This document shows, piece by piece, positions 31,799 to 42,638 of a stretch of 64,000 nt of DNA. Position 1 is the stretch's first letter. Each line of letters opens with the position of its first letter. Both the position numbers and the translations under genes were made by a program. The notes under the pieces were generated by a model. The model saw nothing but the letters and a program-made list of their open reading frames with translations, did no database searches and was not told the origin of the DNA. Origin of the DNA: Lachnospiraceae bacterium (GTDB taxonomy: Bacteria > Bacillota > Clostridia > Lachnospirales > Lachnospiraceae); the NCBI GenBank assembly GCA_017624835.1, contig JAGAMG010000050.1:1-64000 (forward strand), given 5' to 3'.

Positions 31799-34700
31799 AC
31801 TTTAGATTTTTCTGTGCCGTAGAAAGCATCAACTTAATACGATTCAACTGATTGACCTCGCTCGCCCCGGGATCATAATCAATAGCCACGATATTGGACT
31901 CCGGATAAGCCTTTCTGAGTGCCTTAATAACACCCTTACCTACCACATGGTTGGGCAGACAGCCAAAGGGCTGGGTACATACAATATTCGGTACATTGTC
32001 ATGAATCAGTTCAATCATTTCACCGGTCAAAAACCAACCTTCTCCGGTCTGGTTACCGATGGATACAATACTTTCTGCATAATTTGCAATTTCACGGATA
32101 GGGGTAGGCGCACTAAAGTGCTTACTCTTTTTGTATTCCTTGGTAGAAGCTCCCTGTACCAGATGTTCAATTGTCCAAATACCGATGGAGCAAAGCTTGG
32201 CAGCTTTCTTACTGGTACCCAAATGCTCTGCTTTATAAAGCTGGTTATAGAAGCAGTAAAGCATAAAACCTAATAAGTCGGGAACTACAGCCTCTGCTCC
32301 TTCTGCCTCCAAAAGCTCTACCAGATGATTGTTGCCTGCCGGAGAGAATTTTACAAGAATTTCTCCTACCACACCAACCCGGGGCTTTTTTAGGTCTTCC
32401 TGAATGGGAATGGCGTCAAAGTCCCTGATAATCTGGCGACAAAGGGAATTGAATTTCAGTAAATTCAAATGCTTTGCGGTAACAAATTCCTGTACCACCT
32501 TTAGCCATTTTTGATGTACTGCATTTACACTGCCGGGAGTAATCTCATAGGGGCGCATGCGGTAAACACAGCGCATGAAAATATCACCAAAAGCGGCACC
32601 AACAGCAGCACGCATCAACAAATCCACATTCATATGAAAGCCGGGATTGGTTTCAATCCCTCCAAGATTCAGGGAAATAACAGGAATCTGTTCCATACCT
32701 GCTTTTTTCAGGGCGCGGCGAATAAAGCCTATGTAATTGGTGGCACGGCAGCCACCGCCGGTCTGTGTCATAATCACTGCAGTTTTATTTAAATCATATT
32801 TACCGGAAAGCAGTGCCTGCATAAGCTGTCCCACCACCAAAAGGGAAGGATAGCAGGCATCATTATTTACATATTTCAGTCCAATGTCAATGGCCTGTTT
32901 ATCAGCATCATTTAGCACCACAAAATTATAACCGCAGGCGCGAAGTGCAGGTTCAATAATGTCAAAATGAATGGGCGACATCTGGGGACAGATAATGGTA
33001 TATTCCTTGCGCATTTCCTCGGTAAAGGATACTCGCTCAATAGCGGAGGAACGTATGGTACGCTGTTTATTCAGTTTTTCCCTGACACGGATTGCGGAGA
33101 GCAGGGAACGAATACGAATACGTGCCGCTCCCAAATTGTTAACCTCATCAATTTTCAGGCAGGTGTATATTTTGTCCGAGCCGGAGAGGATATCGTTTAC
33201 CTGGTCGGTGGTAACTGCATCCAGACCGCAACCGAAGGAGTTTAACTGAATCAAATCCAGATTATCCACTGTTTTTACATAGCTTGCTGCTGCATAAAGG
33301 CGTGAGTGGTACATCCATTGGTCGGATACAATCAAGGGGCGTTCCGGCTTCGCAAGGTGGGAAATAGAGTCCTCGGTAAGTACTGCCAAATCATAGGAAG
33401 TAATTAATTCAGGAATACCATGATTGATTTCCGGGTCAATGTGATAAGGTCGTCCCGCAAGAACAATGCCACGTTTGCCGGTTTTCTCTAAATATTTTAA
33501 TACTTCTTCGCCCTTCTTTTGCATATCCTTGCGGGCATTATTAAGCTCCGTCCAGGCTGCTATGCAGGCTTCTGTGATTTCAGAGGAAGGAATTTCCTTA
33601 AATTCTTTGGAAAGCGCTTCTGTTATAGTTCCCAAATCACGGAAGGACATAAACGGATTGCGGAAGTTGATTTGACCCGCTGTAATTTCCTCCACATTAT
33701 TCTTGATATTCTCAGAATAGGAGGTAACGATGGGACAGTTGTAATGGTTGTTGGCATCTTCAAACTCATTTCTCTCGTAGAAAAGAGCCGGATAGAAGAT
33801 AAACTGAACCCCCTGCTTAATCAGCCAGGTTACATGGCCGTGGGCAAGCTTTGCCGGATAGCATTCGGATTCACTGGGAATGGACTCAATACCAAGCTCA
33901 TAAATTTTGCGGTTTGAGCTGGGGGAGAGAACAACCCGGTATCCCAATTTGGTAAAGAAGGTAAACCAGAAGGGATAGTTTTCATACATATTCAGGACTC
34001 TTGGAATACCCACAATTCCTCTGGGAGCCTGATCCGCATCCAATGGCTCGTAGGAGAAGAGTCGTTTCATTTTGTATTCAAATAAATTAGGTACATTGTT
34101 GGCATTTTTCTGACCGCCGATGCCACGTTCACAGCGGTTGCCGGAAATAAACTGACGGCCACCGGAGAATTTATTGATGGTAAGACGACAGCTGTTGGTA
34201 CAGCCACGGCATTTTGCCATGCTGGTTTCAAATTTTAAATCACAGATTTTCTGATAGGAGAGCATGGAGGTCTCATAGCCCTCTTCATAATGCTCTCTGG
34301 CAATCAAAGCCGCACCAAAAGCGCCCATGATACCTGCAATATCCGGACGGATTGCCTCACAATTTGCAATCTTTTCAAAGCTTCGAAGTACTGCATCATT
34401 ATAAAAAGTACCGCCCTGTACAACGATATTGCGTCCAAGCTCGGAGGCATCGGATACCTTGATAACCTTAAATAATGCGTTCTTGATAACGGAATAAGCA
34501 AGTCCTGCGGAAATATCTGCAACGGAGGCTCCTTCCTTCTGTGCCTGCTTTACCTTGGAATTCATAAATACGGTACAACGGGTACCCAAATCAATGGGAT
34601 GCTCTGCAAAAAGAGCCTCACCGGCAAAATCCTGAACACTGTAATTTAAAGACTTGGCAAAGGTTTCGATAAAGGAACCACAACCGGAGGAGCAGGCCTC

Positions 34701-36035
34701 GTTTAACTGTACACTGTCCACGGTCTGGTTTTTAATTTTAATACATTTCATATCCTGACCGCCAATATCCAAAATACAGTCTACCTGAGGATTAAAGAAA
34801 GCAGCAGCATAGTAATGAGCAACGGTTTCCACTTCTCCGTCATCCAATAGGAAAGCCGCTTTCATCAATGCTTCACCGTAGCCTGTGGAGCAGGAACGAA
34901 CAATTTTTACGCCCTCGGGAAGTTTAGAATAAATTTCCTTTAAGGAGCGGATAGCAGTTTTTAAGGGGCTGCCATCATTACTGGAGTAAAAGGAATAGAG
35001 CAGGGAACCGTCCTCTCCAACCAATGCAATTTTGGTAGTAGTGGAGCCTGCATCAATCCCCAGGAAGGCATTACCCTGATAATCAGCTAAGTTTGCAGTG
35101 GTTACATGGTGCTTTCCATGACGATTCTTGAAGGCTGCGTAATCACTTTCAGAAGCAAAGAGAGGCTCCATTCGCTCTACTTCAAATTCCATCTTAATAT
35201 CGGAAGAAAGCTTATTTACCATTTCTTCCATGGTAAAAGAAACCTCCTCCTTAGCGTTCAGCGCAGAACCGATAGCGGCAAAGAGATGGGAATTGTCCGT
35301 ATCAATAATATGCTCATCGTCCAATTTTAAGGTGCGGATAAAAGCTGCCTTTAATTCTGACAAAAAGTGAAGAGGACCACCTAAGAATGCCACATGTCCG
35401 CGGATTGGCTTACCGCAGGCAAGACCGCTGATGGTCTGGTTTACCACTGCCTGAAAAATAGAAGCGGAAAGGTCTTCCTTGGTAGCCCCTTCATTAATAA
35501 GGGGCTGGATATCTGTTTTGGCAAATACACCGCAGCGAGCTGCAATGGTGTATAAGGATTTATAATTTTTGGCGTATTCATTTAAACCGGAAGCATCCGT
35601 TTGAATCAGGGAAGCCATCTGGTCGATAAAGGAACCGGTGCCTCCGGCACAGATACCGTTCATACGCTGTTCCACATTACCGCCTTCAAAATATATGATT
35701 TTGGCATCTTCTCCACCGAGCTCAATAGCAACATCGGTCTGGGGAGCAAGCTCTTTTAAAGAGGTAGCAACAGCTATTACCTCTTGGGTAAAAGGAACCT
35801 CTAAGTGGTTAGCCAAAGTCAGACCGCCGGAGCCGGTAATCATGGGGTGGAGTGTCAGATTGCCCAATTGCTTGTAAGCCTTTTGAAGCAATCCTGCAAG
35901 GGTTTCTTTAATATTTGCATAATGACGCTCATAATCGGAAAATAAGATCTCATGAGCCTTGTCTAAAATTGCAATCTTGACAGTGGTAGAACCGATATCA
36001 ATGCCAAGAGTAGCAGTTTTGTTTTGGTAATTCAT
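31797..36035 (-). CDS. Giant 2-hydroxyacyl-CoA dehydratase activase-related protein
   Basis: The 1412-residue protein has two ASKHA-fold ATPase modules of the BadF/BcrD/HgdC type (about 1-310 and 330-590): [15 protein letters not shown] and [16 protein letters not shown] are their phosphate-binding loops, and [10 protein letters not shown] and [13 protein letters not shown] carry the conserved cysteines for a [4Fe-4S] cluster. A DUF2229 domain (about 640-870) and a C-terminal 2-hydroxyacyl-CoA dehydratase-like region follow. Such proteins use ATP to drive electron transfer to a partner, but this large form has no known substrate. The start is set by a Shine-Dalgarno before 36035; promoter at 36089. 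Confidence 0.9.
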   Translation of the reverse strand: MNYQNKTATLGIDIGSTTVKIAILDKAHEILFSDYERHYANIKETLAGLLQKAYKQLGNLTLHPMITGSGGLTLANHLEVPFTQEVIAVATSLKELAPQTDVAIELGGEDAKIIYFEGGNVEQRMNGICAGGTGSFIDQMASLIQTDASGLNEYAKNYKSLYTIAARCGVFAKTDIQPLINEGATKEDLSASIFQAVVNQTISGLACGKPIRGHVAFLGGPLHFLSELKAAFIRTLKLDDEHIIDTDNSHLFAAIGSALNAKEEVSFTMEEMVNKLSSDIKMEFEVERMEPLFASESDYAAFKNRHGKHHVTTANLADYQGNAFLGIDAGSTTTKIALVGEDGSLLYSFYSSNDGSPLKTAIRSLKEIYSKLPEGVKIVRSCSTGYGEALMKAAFLLDDGEVETVAHYYAAAFFNPQVDCILDIGGQDMKCIKIKNQTVDSVQLNEACSSGCGSFIETFAKSLNYSVQDFAGEALFAEHPIDLGTRCTVFMNSKVKQAQKEGASVADISAGLAYSVIKNALFKVIKVSDASELGRNIVVQGGTFYNDAVLRSFEKIANCEAIRPDIAGIMGAFGAALIAREHYEEGYETSMLSYQKICDLKFETSMAKCRGCTNSCRLTINKFSGGRQFISGNRCERGIGGQKNANNVPNLFEYKMKRLFSYEPLDADQAPRGIVGIPRVLNMYENYPFWFTFFTKLGYRVVLSPSSNRKIYELGIESIPSESECYPAKLAHGHVTWLIKQGVQFIFYPALFYERNEFEDANNHYNCPIVTSYSENIKNNVEEITAGQINFRNPFMSFRDLGTITEALSKEFKEIPSSEITEACIAAWTELNNARKDMQKKGEEVLKYLEKTGKRGIVLAGRPYHIDPEINHGIPELITSYDLAVLTEDSISHLAKPERPLIVSDQWMYHSRLYAAASYVKTVDNLDLIQLNSFGCGLDAVTTDQVNDILSGSDKIYTCLKIDEVNNLGAARIRIRSLLSAIRVREKLNKQRTIRSSAIERVSFTEEMRKEYTIICPQMSPIHFDIIEPALRACGYNFVVLNDADKQAIDIGLKYVNNDACYPSLLVVGQLMQALLSGKYDLNKTAVIMTQTGGGCRATNYIGFIRRALKKAGMEQIPVISLNLGGIETNPGFHMNVDLLMRAAVGAAFGDIFMRCVYRMRPYEITPGSVNAVHQKWLKVVQEFVTAKHLNLLKFNSLCRQIIRDFDAIPIQEDLKKPRVGVVGEILVKFSPAGNNHLVELLEAEGAEAVVPDLLGFMLYCFYNQLYKAEHLGTSKKAAKLCSIGIWTIEHLVQGASTKEYKKSKHFSAPTPIREIANYAESIVSIGNQTGEGWFLTGEMIELIHDNVPNIVCTQPFGCLPNHVVGKGVIKALRKAYPESNIVAIDYDPGASEVNQLNRIKLMLSTAQKNLK

Positions 36036-36088
36036 AAATTTATGTACATCCTTTCTGGAACATAGAACAAAAAACGACATTACTTGGT

Positions 36089-36117
36089 ATTATACGCCAC
36101 TAGTTTTCAAAAATCAA
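36089..36117 (-). promoter_or_regulatory. Promoter of the dehydratase activase gene
   Basis: On the minus strand: -35 TTGATT (36117-36112), 17-bp spacer, -10 TATAAT (36094-36089), about 55 bases before the start codon. Confidence 0.75.
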
Positions 36118-36209
36118 CAAAACATGTAGAATGGTAAGTGTAAAAGTTTTGTTAAGAAAATGGGAAAATTTTCAAAAAAGAAAAATTTCATTAAAAAATC
36201 TTTGCTTAG

Positions 36210-36238
36210 TTTACTTATGGACGGGGGAATGATAGAAT
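36210..36238 (+). promoter_or_regulatory. Promoter of the rhomboid-like/sigma-like operon
   Basis: -35 TTTACT (36210-36215), 17-bp spacer, -10 TAGAAT (36233-36238), about 60 bases before the ATG at 36299. It is divergent from the activase promoter. Confidence 0.55.
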
Positions 36239-36298
36239 ATATTCGTGTGTGTAATAAAAGTATGCATGGACATGTTATATGGAGGCAATTGAAATAAA

Positions 36299-37150
36299 AT
36301 GAGCAAATTTGAGAAGAAATTTGGAAAATATGCAATACAAAATCTTACCTTAATTATTATCATGTGTTATGTGGTGGGATATATTATATGGTTGATAAAC
36401 GGAAGCTTTTTAAACTATCTGACTTTGGATCCCTATCAGATACTGCATGGACAGGTTTGGAGGCTGGTGACATGGGTCATTGTGCCACCGGGTTCTTTTG
36501 ATTTATTTACAATCATTATGCTGTATTTTTATTATAGTCTGGGAACCGCGTTGGAGCGTACCTGGGGAACCTATAGGTATAATGTTTATATTCTTTCCGG
36601 TATGTTGTTTACGGTGCTGGGAAGCTTCTTGTGCATGGGGTATTTATATTTGTTTGCTGGAGAAAGTCTGGCTGTGGCGGAAAGTGCAGCAAGAGTTTTT
36701 GCCTGGGGAAGTCAGGCTTTTAGTACCTACTATATTAATTTATCCATTTTTTTGGCGTTTGCAGCTACCTATCCCGATATGCAGGTGCTTTTGATGTTTG
36801 TTATTCCTGTGAAAATGAAATGGATGGGTATTTTAGATGCAGTGCTGATGGTATTCAGTTTTATTTCAGGTGAAACCTTTACCAGATTTGCCATTGTGGC
36901 ATCCCTGCTTAATTTTATCGTATTCTATCTTACCTCCAGGCGGGTAATTGTTTCACCTAAGCAAATGAAGCGTAGGGCAGAGTTTAAACAACAGGTTCGG
37001 AGAAGTGCGGCTGTAACCAAGCATAAATGTGCTATTTGCGGAAGAACGGATGAGGATGATTCAACTTTGGAATTCCGCTTCTGTTCCAAGTGTAACGGAA
37101 ATTATGAATATTGCCAGAATCATTTGTTTACACATGAACATGTGAAATAG
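36299..37150 (+). CDS. Rhomboid-like membrane protein with C-terminal zinc ribbon
   Basis: The 283-residue protein has about six membrane segments. GQVWRLVTW near 51-59 and GTALERTWGT near 82-91 match rhomboid-family landmarks, but the catalytic GxSG serine motif and the partner His are not seen, so it is probably an inactive rhomboid relative. After the last membrane segment comes a basic linker and a Cys/His ribbon (about 244-275, CAIC ... CSKC ... CQNHL) likely to bind zinc. A sigma-like gene lies about 170 bases downstream on the same strand, so cotranscription is possible. Confidence 0.7.
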   Translation: MSKFEKKFGKYAIQNLTLIIIMCYVVGYIIWLINGSFLNYLTLDPYQILHGQVWRLVTWVIVPPGSFDLFTIIMLYFYYSLGTALERTWGTYRYNVYILSGMLFTVLGSFLCMGYLYLFAGESLAVAESAARVFAWGSQAFSTYYINLSIFLAFAATYPDMQVLLMFVIPVKMKWMGILDAVLMVFSFISGETFTRFAIVASLLNFIVFYLTSRRVIVSPKQMKRRAEFKQQVRRSAAVTKHKCAICGRTDEDDSTLEFRFCSKCNGNYEYCQNHLFTHEHVK

Positions 37151-37317
37151 TGAGCCTGGCAGCTGCAAATGCCATGCTTGCATGAGCGATTGCAGATATC
37201 AGGCGAGCGTACAGCATAAGTAACGGAAAGCGAAGCTTGGAGTTACGCATGCGGCAGCTGCGGGAGCTTCGAAGAAGCGGAGCAGTTGATTTCGCATATG
37301 TAGAGAAAGGAATAGAT

Positions 37318-38049
37318 ATGAACAAAGAAGTTTTATTTGCCAAAACATTGGAGGAAGTGCGCAGTCTTGCCAAGGAACAGGGAAACTGTGTCAGTGAAGA
37401 ACAGGTTCAGGAGGCTTTCGCACCTCTTAATTTGGATAATGAACAGCTACAGATGGTATTTGAGTATCTGGTAAAGCATAAGGTTGGTATCGGACAGCCT
37501 GTAAATCCTGAGGATTATTTGACGGATGAAGAACGGAATTATTTACAGGATTATCTGGATGAAATAGCTGCACTGCCAAAGTATACCCAGGGAGAGAAAG
37601 AAGCCTGTATTATTTCTGCCATGGCAGGGGAAAGCTTTGCCCAAAACCGTTTGGTGGAAATGTATCTGGAAAATGTAGTGGATATTGCCAAGCTTTATTC
37701 CGGGCAAGGTGTGTTATTGGAAGATTTAATCGGAGAGGGGAATGTGGCACTTGCCTTCGGAACCGGAATGCTGGGAAGCCTTGAAAAACCTGAGGAAGCT
37801 GACGGAATGTTGGGCAAGCTGATTATGGATGCCATGGAAGAATGTATTCAGGAAAATGCTTCCAATGAGAAAGCGGATTTAAAGGTAGTGGATAAGGTTA
37901 ATAAGGTAATGGAAAAGGCAAAGGAGCTTTCAGAGGATTTACACCGAAAGGTATCGGTACAGGAGCTTGCGGATGAAACGGGCATGTCTGTGAAAGCTAT
38001 TCAGGATGCAGTGCGGATGAGTGGTTTTCAGATTGACTACATTGAGTGA
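37318..38049 (+). CDS. Sigma-70-like protein lacking the -10 and -35 reading regions
   Basis: The 243-residue protein resembles primary sigma factors in part. Region 1.1-like sequence is at the start (VSEEQVQEAFAPLNLDNEQLQMVFEYLVKHKVGIG), then 1.2 (YLTDEERNYLQDYLDEIAAL) and 2.1-2.2 (AQNRLVEMYLENVVDIAKLYSGQGVLLEDLIGEGNVAL). The 2.3-2.4 segment that melts and reads the -10 box is replaced by unrelated sequence (GTGMLGSLEKPEEADG). A region 3-like HTH (RKVSVQELADETGMSVKAIQDAVRM) follows and the protein ends without region 4. It may bind RNA polymerase or an anti-sigma without recognising promoters; this is inference. GAAAGG precedes the ATG at 37318. Confidence 0.75.
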   Translation: MNKEVLFAKTLEEVRSLAKEQGNCVSEEQVQEAFAPLNLDNEQLQMVFEYLVKHKVGIGQPVNPEDYLTDEERNYLQDYLDEIAALPKYTQGEKEACIISAMAGESFAQNRLVEMYLENVVDIAKLYSGQGVLLEDLIGEGNVALAFGTGMLGSLEKPEEADGMLGKLIMDAMEECIQENASNEKADLKVVDKVNKVMEKAKELSEDLHRKVSVQELADETGMSVKAIQDAVRMSGFQIDYIE

Positions 38050-38064
38050 TAGGAGCGGTCAAAT

Positions 38065-38484
38065 ATGCAAAAGACCATATACGAAGATAAAAAATACAGT
38101 ATGCAGGATGTGGGAACCTTGTACATAGGTTCTAAATATACCCTAAATGAAATTTTGGATGCAGAAGATATTACGTTTAAGTTTCGGCTGATTGTGGAAC
38201 GCTATATTTTGCCTGAGGCTGATTTAGAGGATACCTTAGAAACCCATCTGTATTATCTGGAACCCAAAAGCTTTGTGGTAAAGATATATAAACAGTTAAA
38301 GGCTCGTGTAAAGGTAAATATGCTTGAAGACAAGAAAGGTCTTCTTGGCGGCAGCAAAATGCAGTATGTAACAAAACTGCTAAAGATAGAAGAGTTGGCA
38401 GCCATGTCTTTGGAAGAAAAAAAGGAAAAGGGTGTGGTAGTGCAGGAGCTTAGTATGAGTAAGCTGGCGCTGATGTCCTTTTAG
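38065..38484 (+). CDS. Conserved protein of unknown function
   Basis: The 139-residue protein starts 15 bases after the sigma-like gene and is soluble, with mixed alpha/beta composition (YIGSKYTLNEILDAEDITFKFRLIVERYIL, then LETHLYYLEPKSFVVKIYKQLKARVKV). I do not recognise a domain. The tight spacing suggests it acts with the sigma-like protein. Confidence 0.6.
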   Translation: MQKTIYEDKKYSMQDVGTLYIGSKYTLNEILDAEDITFKFRLIVERYILPEADLEDTLETHLYYLEPKSFVVKIYKQLKARVKVNMLEDKKGLLGGSKMQYVTKLLKIEELAAMSLEEKKEKGVVVQELSMSKLALMSF

Positions 38485-38529
38485 CTAATTTGATAAAATC
38501 AGAAATGTGATAGAAATGAGGAGCGGAAA

Positions 38530-41448
38530 ATGAAAATTGAAGAGCTTTCAAGCTATGAAGTCATAGAGAAAAGAGAAATAAAGGATATCAATAGTGTAAC
38601 CTACCTGTGCAGACACAAGAAAACCGGTGCAAAGGTAGCTTTGGTGTCCAATGACGATGACAATAAGGTGTTTTATATCGGTTTCCGTACACCACCGAAA
38701 AATTCTACCGGAGTGGCACATATTTTGGAACATTCCGTGCTCTGTGGTTCGAAAGAATTCCCTGTTAAGGATCCCTTTGTGGAGTTGGTAAAAGGTTCCT
38801 TAAATACCTTTTTAAATGCCATGACCTATCCCGATAAGACCATTTATCCGGTAGCAAGCTGTAATGATAAGGATTTTCAGAATCTGATGCATGTGTATCT
38901 GGATGCGGTATTTTATCCCAATATCTACAAGAATGAGTCCATTTTCCGCCAGGAGGGCTGGCATTACGAGCTGGAAAGTCCTGAGGATGAGCTTACCATT
39001 AATGGTGTAGTTTACAATGAAATGAAGGGCGCATTTTCTTCTCCCGATGATGTGTTGGAGCGGGAAATGATGAATTCCCTTTATCCGCATACTACTTACG
39101 GCTGTGAATCCGGCGGTGACCCGGAGGTGATTCCTGAGCTTACTTATGAGGAGTTTTTGGATTTCCACAGAAAATATTATCATCCTACCAACAGCTATAT
39201 TTATCTTTACGGCAATATGGACATGGCAGAAAAGCTTACCTTTATTGATGAGCATTATTTATCTGCCTTTGAAAAGCAGGAGATTGACTCTGAAATTGGA
39301 GAGGAACCTAAGTTTTTGACTCCTGACCATATTGTAAAGGAATATCCCATTAATGAGGACGAGGATGAGGAGGAGAATACCTATTTGTCCTTAAATATTG
39401 CTGTGGGAGACAGTCTTGACAGGGAATTATATGTAGCGTTTCAGATATTGGATTATGCCCTTTGCTCCGCGCCCGGAGCACCCTTGAAGCAGACTCTTGT
39501 GGATAAGGGTATCGGTAAGGATGTATACAGCATTTATGAGAATGGTATCAAGCAACCCTATTTCAGCGTGGTGGCAAAGGATACCTCCATCAGTAAAGAA
39601 GAAGAGTTCCTTGCTTCCATAGAGGAAGTATTACAGAAGATTGTAAAAAATGGCTTTGATGAAAAGGCATTGTTGGCGGGAATCAATTATTACGAGTTCA
39701 AATATAGGGAGGCTGATTTTGGTTCCTATCCTAAGGGTCTGATGTATGGATTACAGGTGCTGGATAGCTGGCTTTATGAGGAAACAAAGCCCTTTGTTCA
39801 TATTGAGGCAAATGCTACCTTTGCAGCTTTGCGTGACAAGGTAAAAAGTGGTTATTTTGAGGAACTTGTACAGAAATATCTTTTGGAAAATACCCATCGC
39901 AGTGTAGTAATTCTGAAGCCCAGGAAAGGGCTTTTAGAAGAGCAGGAGGCAGCCTTGAAGGATAGGCTGGCGGCTGTGAAGGCGGCAATGTCACAGGAAG
40001 AAATTCAGGATGTGATTGAAAAATTCCGTAAACTGAACGAGTTCCAAGAGACGGAGGATTCCAAGGAGGATATAGAAAAGCTTCCGTTATTAGAGCGTAG
40101 TGATATGAAGAAGGAAGCCAATGGTTTTGATAATGAAGTGCGTAGTATTGGGGACACCACCCTCTTGTATCACAACCTGTTTACTAACGGAATCGGTTAT
40201 CTGCGACTGATATTTAAATTGGATGAAATACCGGGAGAATATTTCCCCTATATTGGTTTATTAAAGGGATGCCTTGGATTATTAAATACAGAGAATTACA
40301 AGTATGGTGATTTGTTTAATGAAATGAATCTGATTACCGGTGGTATGGCGGCGGTAAATAATGCCTATGGGGATGTGCAGGATTTGGATGCCTGTCATGT
40401 AACCCTGGAATTAAAGACCAAGGTGTTATATCCCAATTTGGAAAAGGCAATCGCCTTGATGCAGGAAATCATTCTGACCAGTGATTTCACGGATACCAAG
40501 CGTCTGGCAGAAATTTTGGCAGAGGGGAAATCCCGTATGCAGGCGCAAATGATTTCCGGTGGTCATAGTGTGGCTGCAGGACGTGCCATGTCCTATGGCA
40601 GTGTATCCGGTGCAATCAGTGAAATGCTTTCCGGTATTCCGTTCTATCGATTAACCGCTCATTTGGATGCTCATTTTGAGGAGGAAAAGGAACAACTGGT
40701 GGCAAAATTACAGGAGCTTGCCAAAATGATTTTCCGCAAGGAGAATCTGATGGTGGACTTTGTGGGGGATGAAAGCGTTTTGCCACAGTTAAATACGCCT
40801 ATTGAGCATTTGAAAGAGGCTTTATATTCCTGCCCGGTAAAAAAAGAGCATTTTGTACCTAAATTGTCAAAAAAGAATGAAGGCTTGATGACCTCCGGTC
40901 AGGTGCAATATGTATGTCGTGCAGGTAATTTCCGTAAAAAAGGGTTGCCTTACAAGGGGACACTTAGGGTGTTAAAGGTAATGATGGGGTACGAATATCT
41001 GTGGGTAAATGTCAGAGTAAAGGGCGGAGCTTATGGTTGTATGTGTAACTTTGGCAAGTCCGGTGACAGTTACTTTGTGTCCTACAGAGATCCCAATCTT
41101 GGAAAGACCATTGAGATTTATGAGAAAGCAGCAGAGGCAATTGCAGGCTTTACTGCGGACGAACGCACCATGACTCAATATATTATCGGTGCTATCAGTG
41201 ATTTGGATATGCCTATGAATCCTGCGGCAAAGGGATTACGCTCTTTAAGCGCATATATGACAGGAGTAACGGAGGAAATGATGCAAAAGGAGCGTGATGA
41301 GCTTCTTGCAGCGACGCAGGAGGATATCCGGAAATTGGCAGCATATATCCGTGCTTTTATGGAGCAGGATTACCTTTGTGTGGTAGGAAATGCCAATAAA
41401 ATTAAGGAAGAAGAAAAATTATTTATGGAAATTGCGAACCTTTTGTAG
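38530..41448 (+). CDS. M16C-family zinc metallopeptidase (PreP/Cym1-like)
   Basis: The 972-residue protein carries the inverted zinc motif His64-x-x-Glu67-His68 (HILEH) with the downstream Glu in NEMKGAFSSPDD near 165. The size and the M16C_associated middle (about 460-720) match PreP, the presequence or oligopeptide protease. No signal peptide is visible, so it should degrade peptides in the cytoplasm. AGGAG lies before the start; it is 45 bases downstream of the previous gene and may be in the same transcription unit. Confidence 0.92.
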   Translation: MKIEELSSYEVIEKREIKDINSVTYLCRHKKTGAKVALVSNDDDNKVFYIGFRTPPKNSTGVAHILEHSVLCGSKEFPVKDPFVELVKGSLNTFLNAMTYPDKTIYPVASCNDKDFQNLMHVYLDAVFYPNIYKNESIFRQEGWHYELESPEDELTINGVVYNEMKGAFSSPDDVLEREMMNSLYPHTTYGCESGGDPEVIPELTYEEFLDFHRKYYHPTNSYIYLYGNMDMAEKLTFIDEHYLSAFEKQEIDSEIGEEPKFLTPDHIVKEYPINEDEDEEENTYLSLNIAVGDSLDRELYVAFQILDYALCSAPGAPLKQTLVDKGIGKDVYSIYENGIKQPYFSVVAKDTSISKEEEFLASIEEVLQKIVKNGFDEKALLAGINYYEFKYREADFGSYPKGLMYGLQVLDSWLYEETKPFVHIEANATFAALRDKVKSGYFEELVQKYLLENTHRSVVILKPRKGLLEEQEAALKDRLAAVKAAMSQEEIQDVIEKFRKLNEFQETEDSKEDIEKLPLLERSDMKKEANGFDNEVRSIGDTTLLYHNLFTNGIGYLRLIFKLDEIPGEYFPYIGLLKGCLGLLNTENYKYGDLFNEMNLITGGMAAVNNAYGDVQDLDACHVTLELKTKVLYPNLEKAIALMQEIILTSDFTDTKRLAEILAEGKSRMQAQMISGGHSVAAGRAMSYGSVSGAISEMLSGIPFYRLTAHLDAHFEEEKEQLVAKLQELAKMIFRKENLMVDFVGDESVLPQLNTPIEHLKEALYSCPVKKEHFVPKLSKKNEGLMTSGQVQYVCRAGNFRKKGLPYKGTLRVLKVMMGYEYLWVNVRVKGGAYGCMCNFGKSGDSYFVSYRDPNLGKTIEIYEKAAEAIAGFTADERTMTQYIIGAISDLDMPMNPAAKGLRSLSAYMTGVTEEMMQKERDELLAATQEDIRKLAAYIRAFMEQDYLCVVGNANKIKEEEKLFMEIANLL

Positions 41449-41542
41449 TTTTTGTCGTTTATATAGATGAAGGCAGCAGTGGTAAGCCTTTGACACGCTG
41501 CCTAACCTATTAAATCAAAGCGAGCATAAGGGAGGAAATGTT

Positions 41543-42601
41543 ATGAGAGGGTTACAAAAGAATCGGTATGGAAAAATAAGAAGTAGTATGGTTGTGGCAG
41601 TTATGCTGTTAGCATTTACCGGCTGTGGCAGCGGTAGTTATAAATCCGCAGATTCAGCGGCATCTGCGCCTATGGCGGAAGCACCCATGGAAAATGCTGC
41701 GGGACTATTGGACTATGGCTATGCAGAGTATGAAGTGACAGAAGAATATGCCCAGATGCAAACAGAAGGTGCTGCGGATGTTGCGCAAACCGAGGGCAAT
41801 GTCCCTGTGGAAGTAACGGAGCGAAAACTGATTAAAACTGTGGATATGAACGTGGAAACCCAGAGCTATGATGAGTTGCTTACTACCATCCAAAGTCAGG
41901 TAACAGAGCTTGGCGGTTACATAGAAAGTATGAATACCTATAACGGTAGTCGTTATTATGATTATAATCCTACCAGAAATGCAGATATGACAATCCGTGT
42001 TCCCAAGGAAAAGCTGGATGCTTTTTTGAATACAGTATCCGATATCAGCAATGTGGTAAGACGTTCTGACAATGTGGAGGATGTCACTTTGGCTTATGTG
42101 GATTTGGAAAGCCACAGGGATGCTCTCAGAACGGAGCAGGACAGACTTTTGGAACTTTTGGAAAGGGCGGAAACGGTAGAGGATATTATTACTATTGAGC
42201 AGAGACTTTCCGATGTAAGATATCAGTTGGAAAGTATGGAATCCCAGCTGCGTACCTTTGACAATCAGGTGGATTACAGTACTGTATATTTGTCCATTGA
42301 AGAAGTGGAGGTATTTACCCCTGTAGAGGAAGAATCTGTATGGGAAAGAATTTCCGGTGGATTTATGGAAAGTCTTGACAATATAGGCAATGGTTTTGTA
42401 GAATTTGGTATCTGGTTTGTGATTCATATTCCTTATCTGGTGGTATGGGCAGTAATCATAGGAGCATTTATCTGTTTGCTTGTATGGTTGATTAAGCATT
42501 CTACCAAGCCCCCTAAGAAGTCTGTAAACAACGCTTACGGACAGGAAAATGGAAAACAGAATGCAGGAATAGAGGAAACAAAAGCAGGAAAACAAGAATA
42601 G
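41543..42601 (+). CDS. DUF4349 lipoprotein
   Basis: The 352-residue protein has a lipoprotein signal (LLAFTGC, Cys near 28), a low-complexity linker, and a DUF4349 domain (about 90-270) with KTVDMNVETQSYDELLTTI, a coiled segment and VDYSTVYLSIEE. A C-terminal membrane helix (about 292-315) and a basic tail follow. In Clostridia this family is surface-associated and of unknown role. AGGAGG precedes the start. The upstream 94 bases contain an inverted repeat (AGGCAGC/GCTGCCT, 41471-41503) without a T-run. Confidence 0.85.
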   Translation: MRGLQKNRYGKIRSSMVVAVMLLAFTGCGSGSYKSADSAASAPMAEAPMENAAGLLDYGYAEYEVTEEYAQMQTEGAADVAQTEGNVPVEVTERKLIKTVDMNVETQSYDELLTTIQSQVTELGGYIESMNTYNGSRYYDYNPTRNADMTIRVPKEKLDAFLNTVSDISNVVRRSDNVEDVTLAYVDLESHRDALRTEQDRLLELLERAETVEDIITIEQRLSDVRYQLESMESQLRTFDNQVDYSTVYLSIEEVEVFTPVEEESVWERISGGFMESLDNIGNGFVEFGIWFVIHIPYLVVWAVIIGAFICLLVWLIKHSTKPPKKSVNNAYGQENGKQNAGIEETKAGKQE

Positions 42602-42638
42602 AAATACTAAATAGAATGCAAGAACAGGAGCGGGATGC

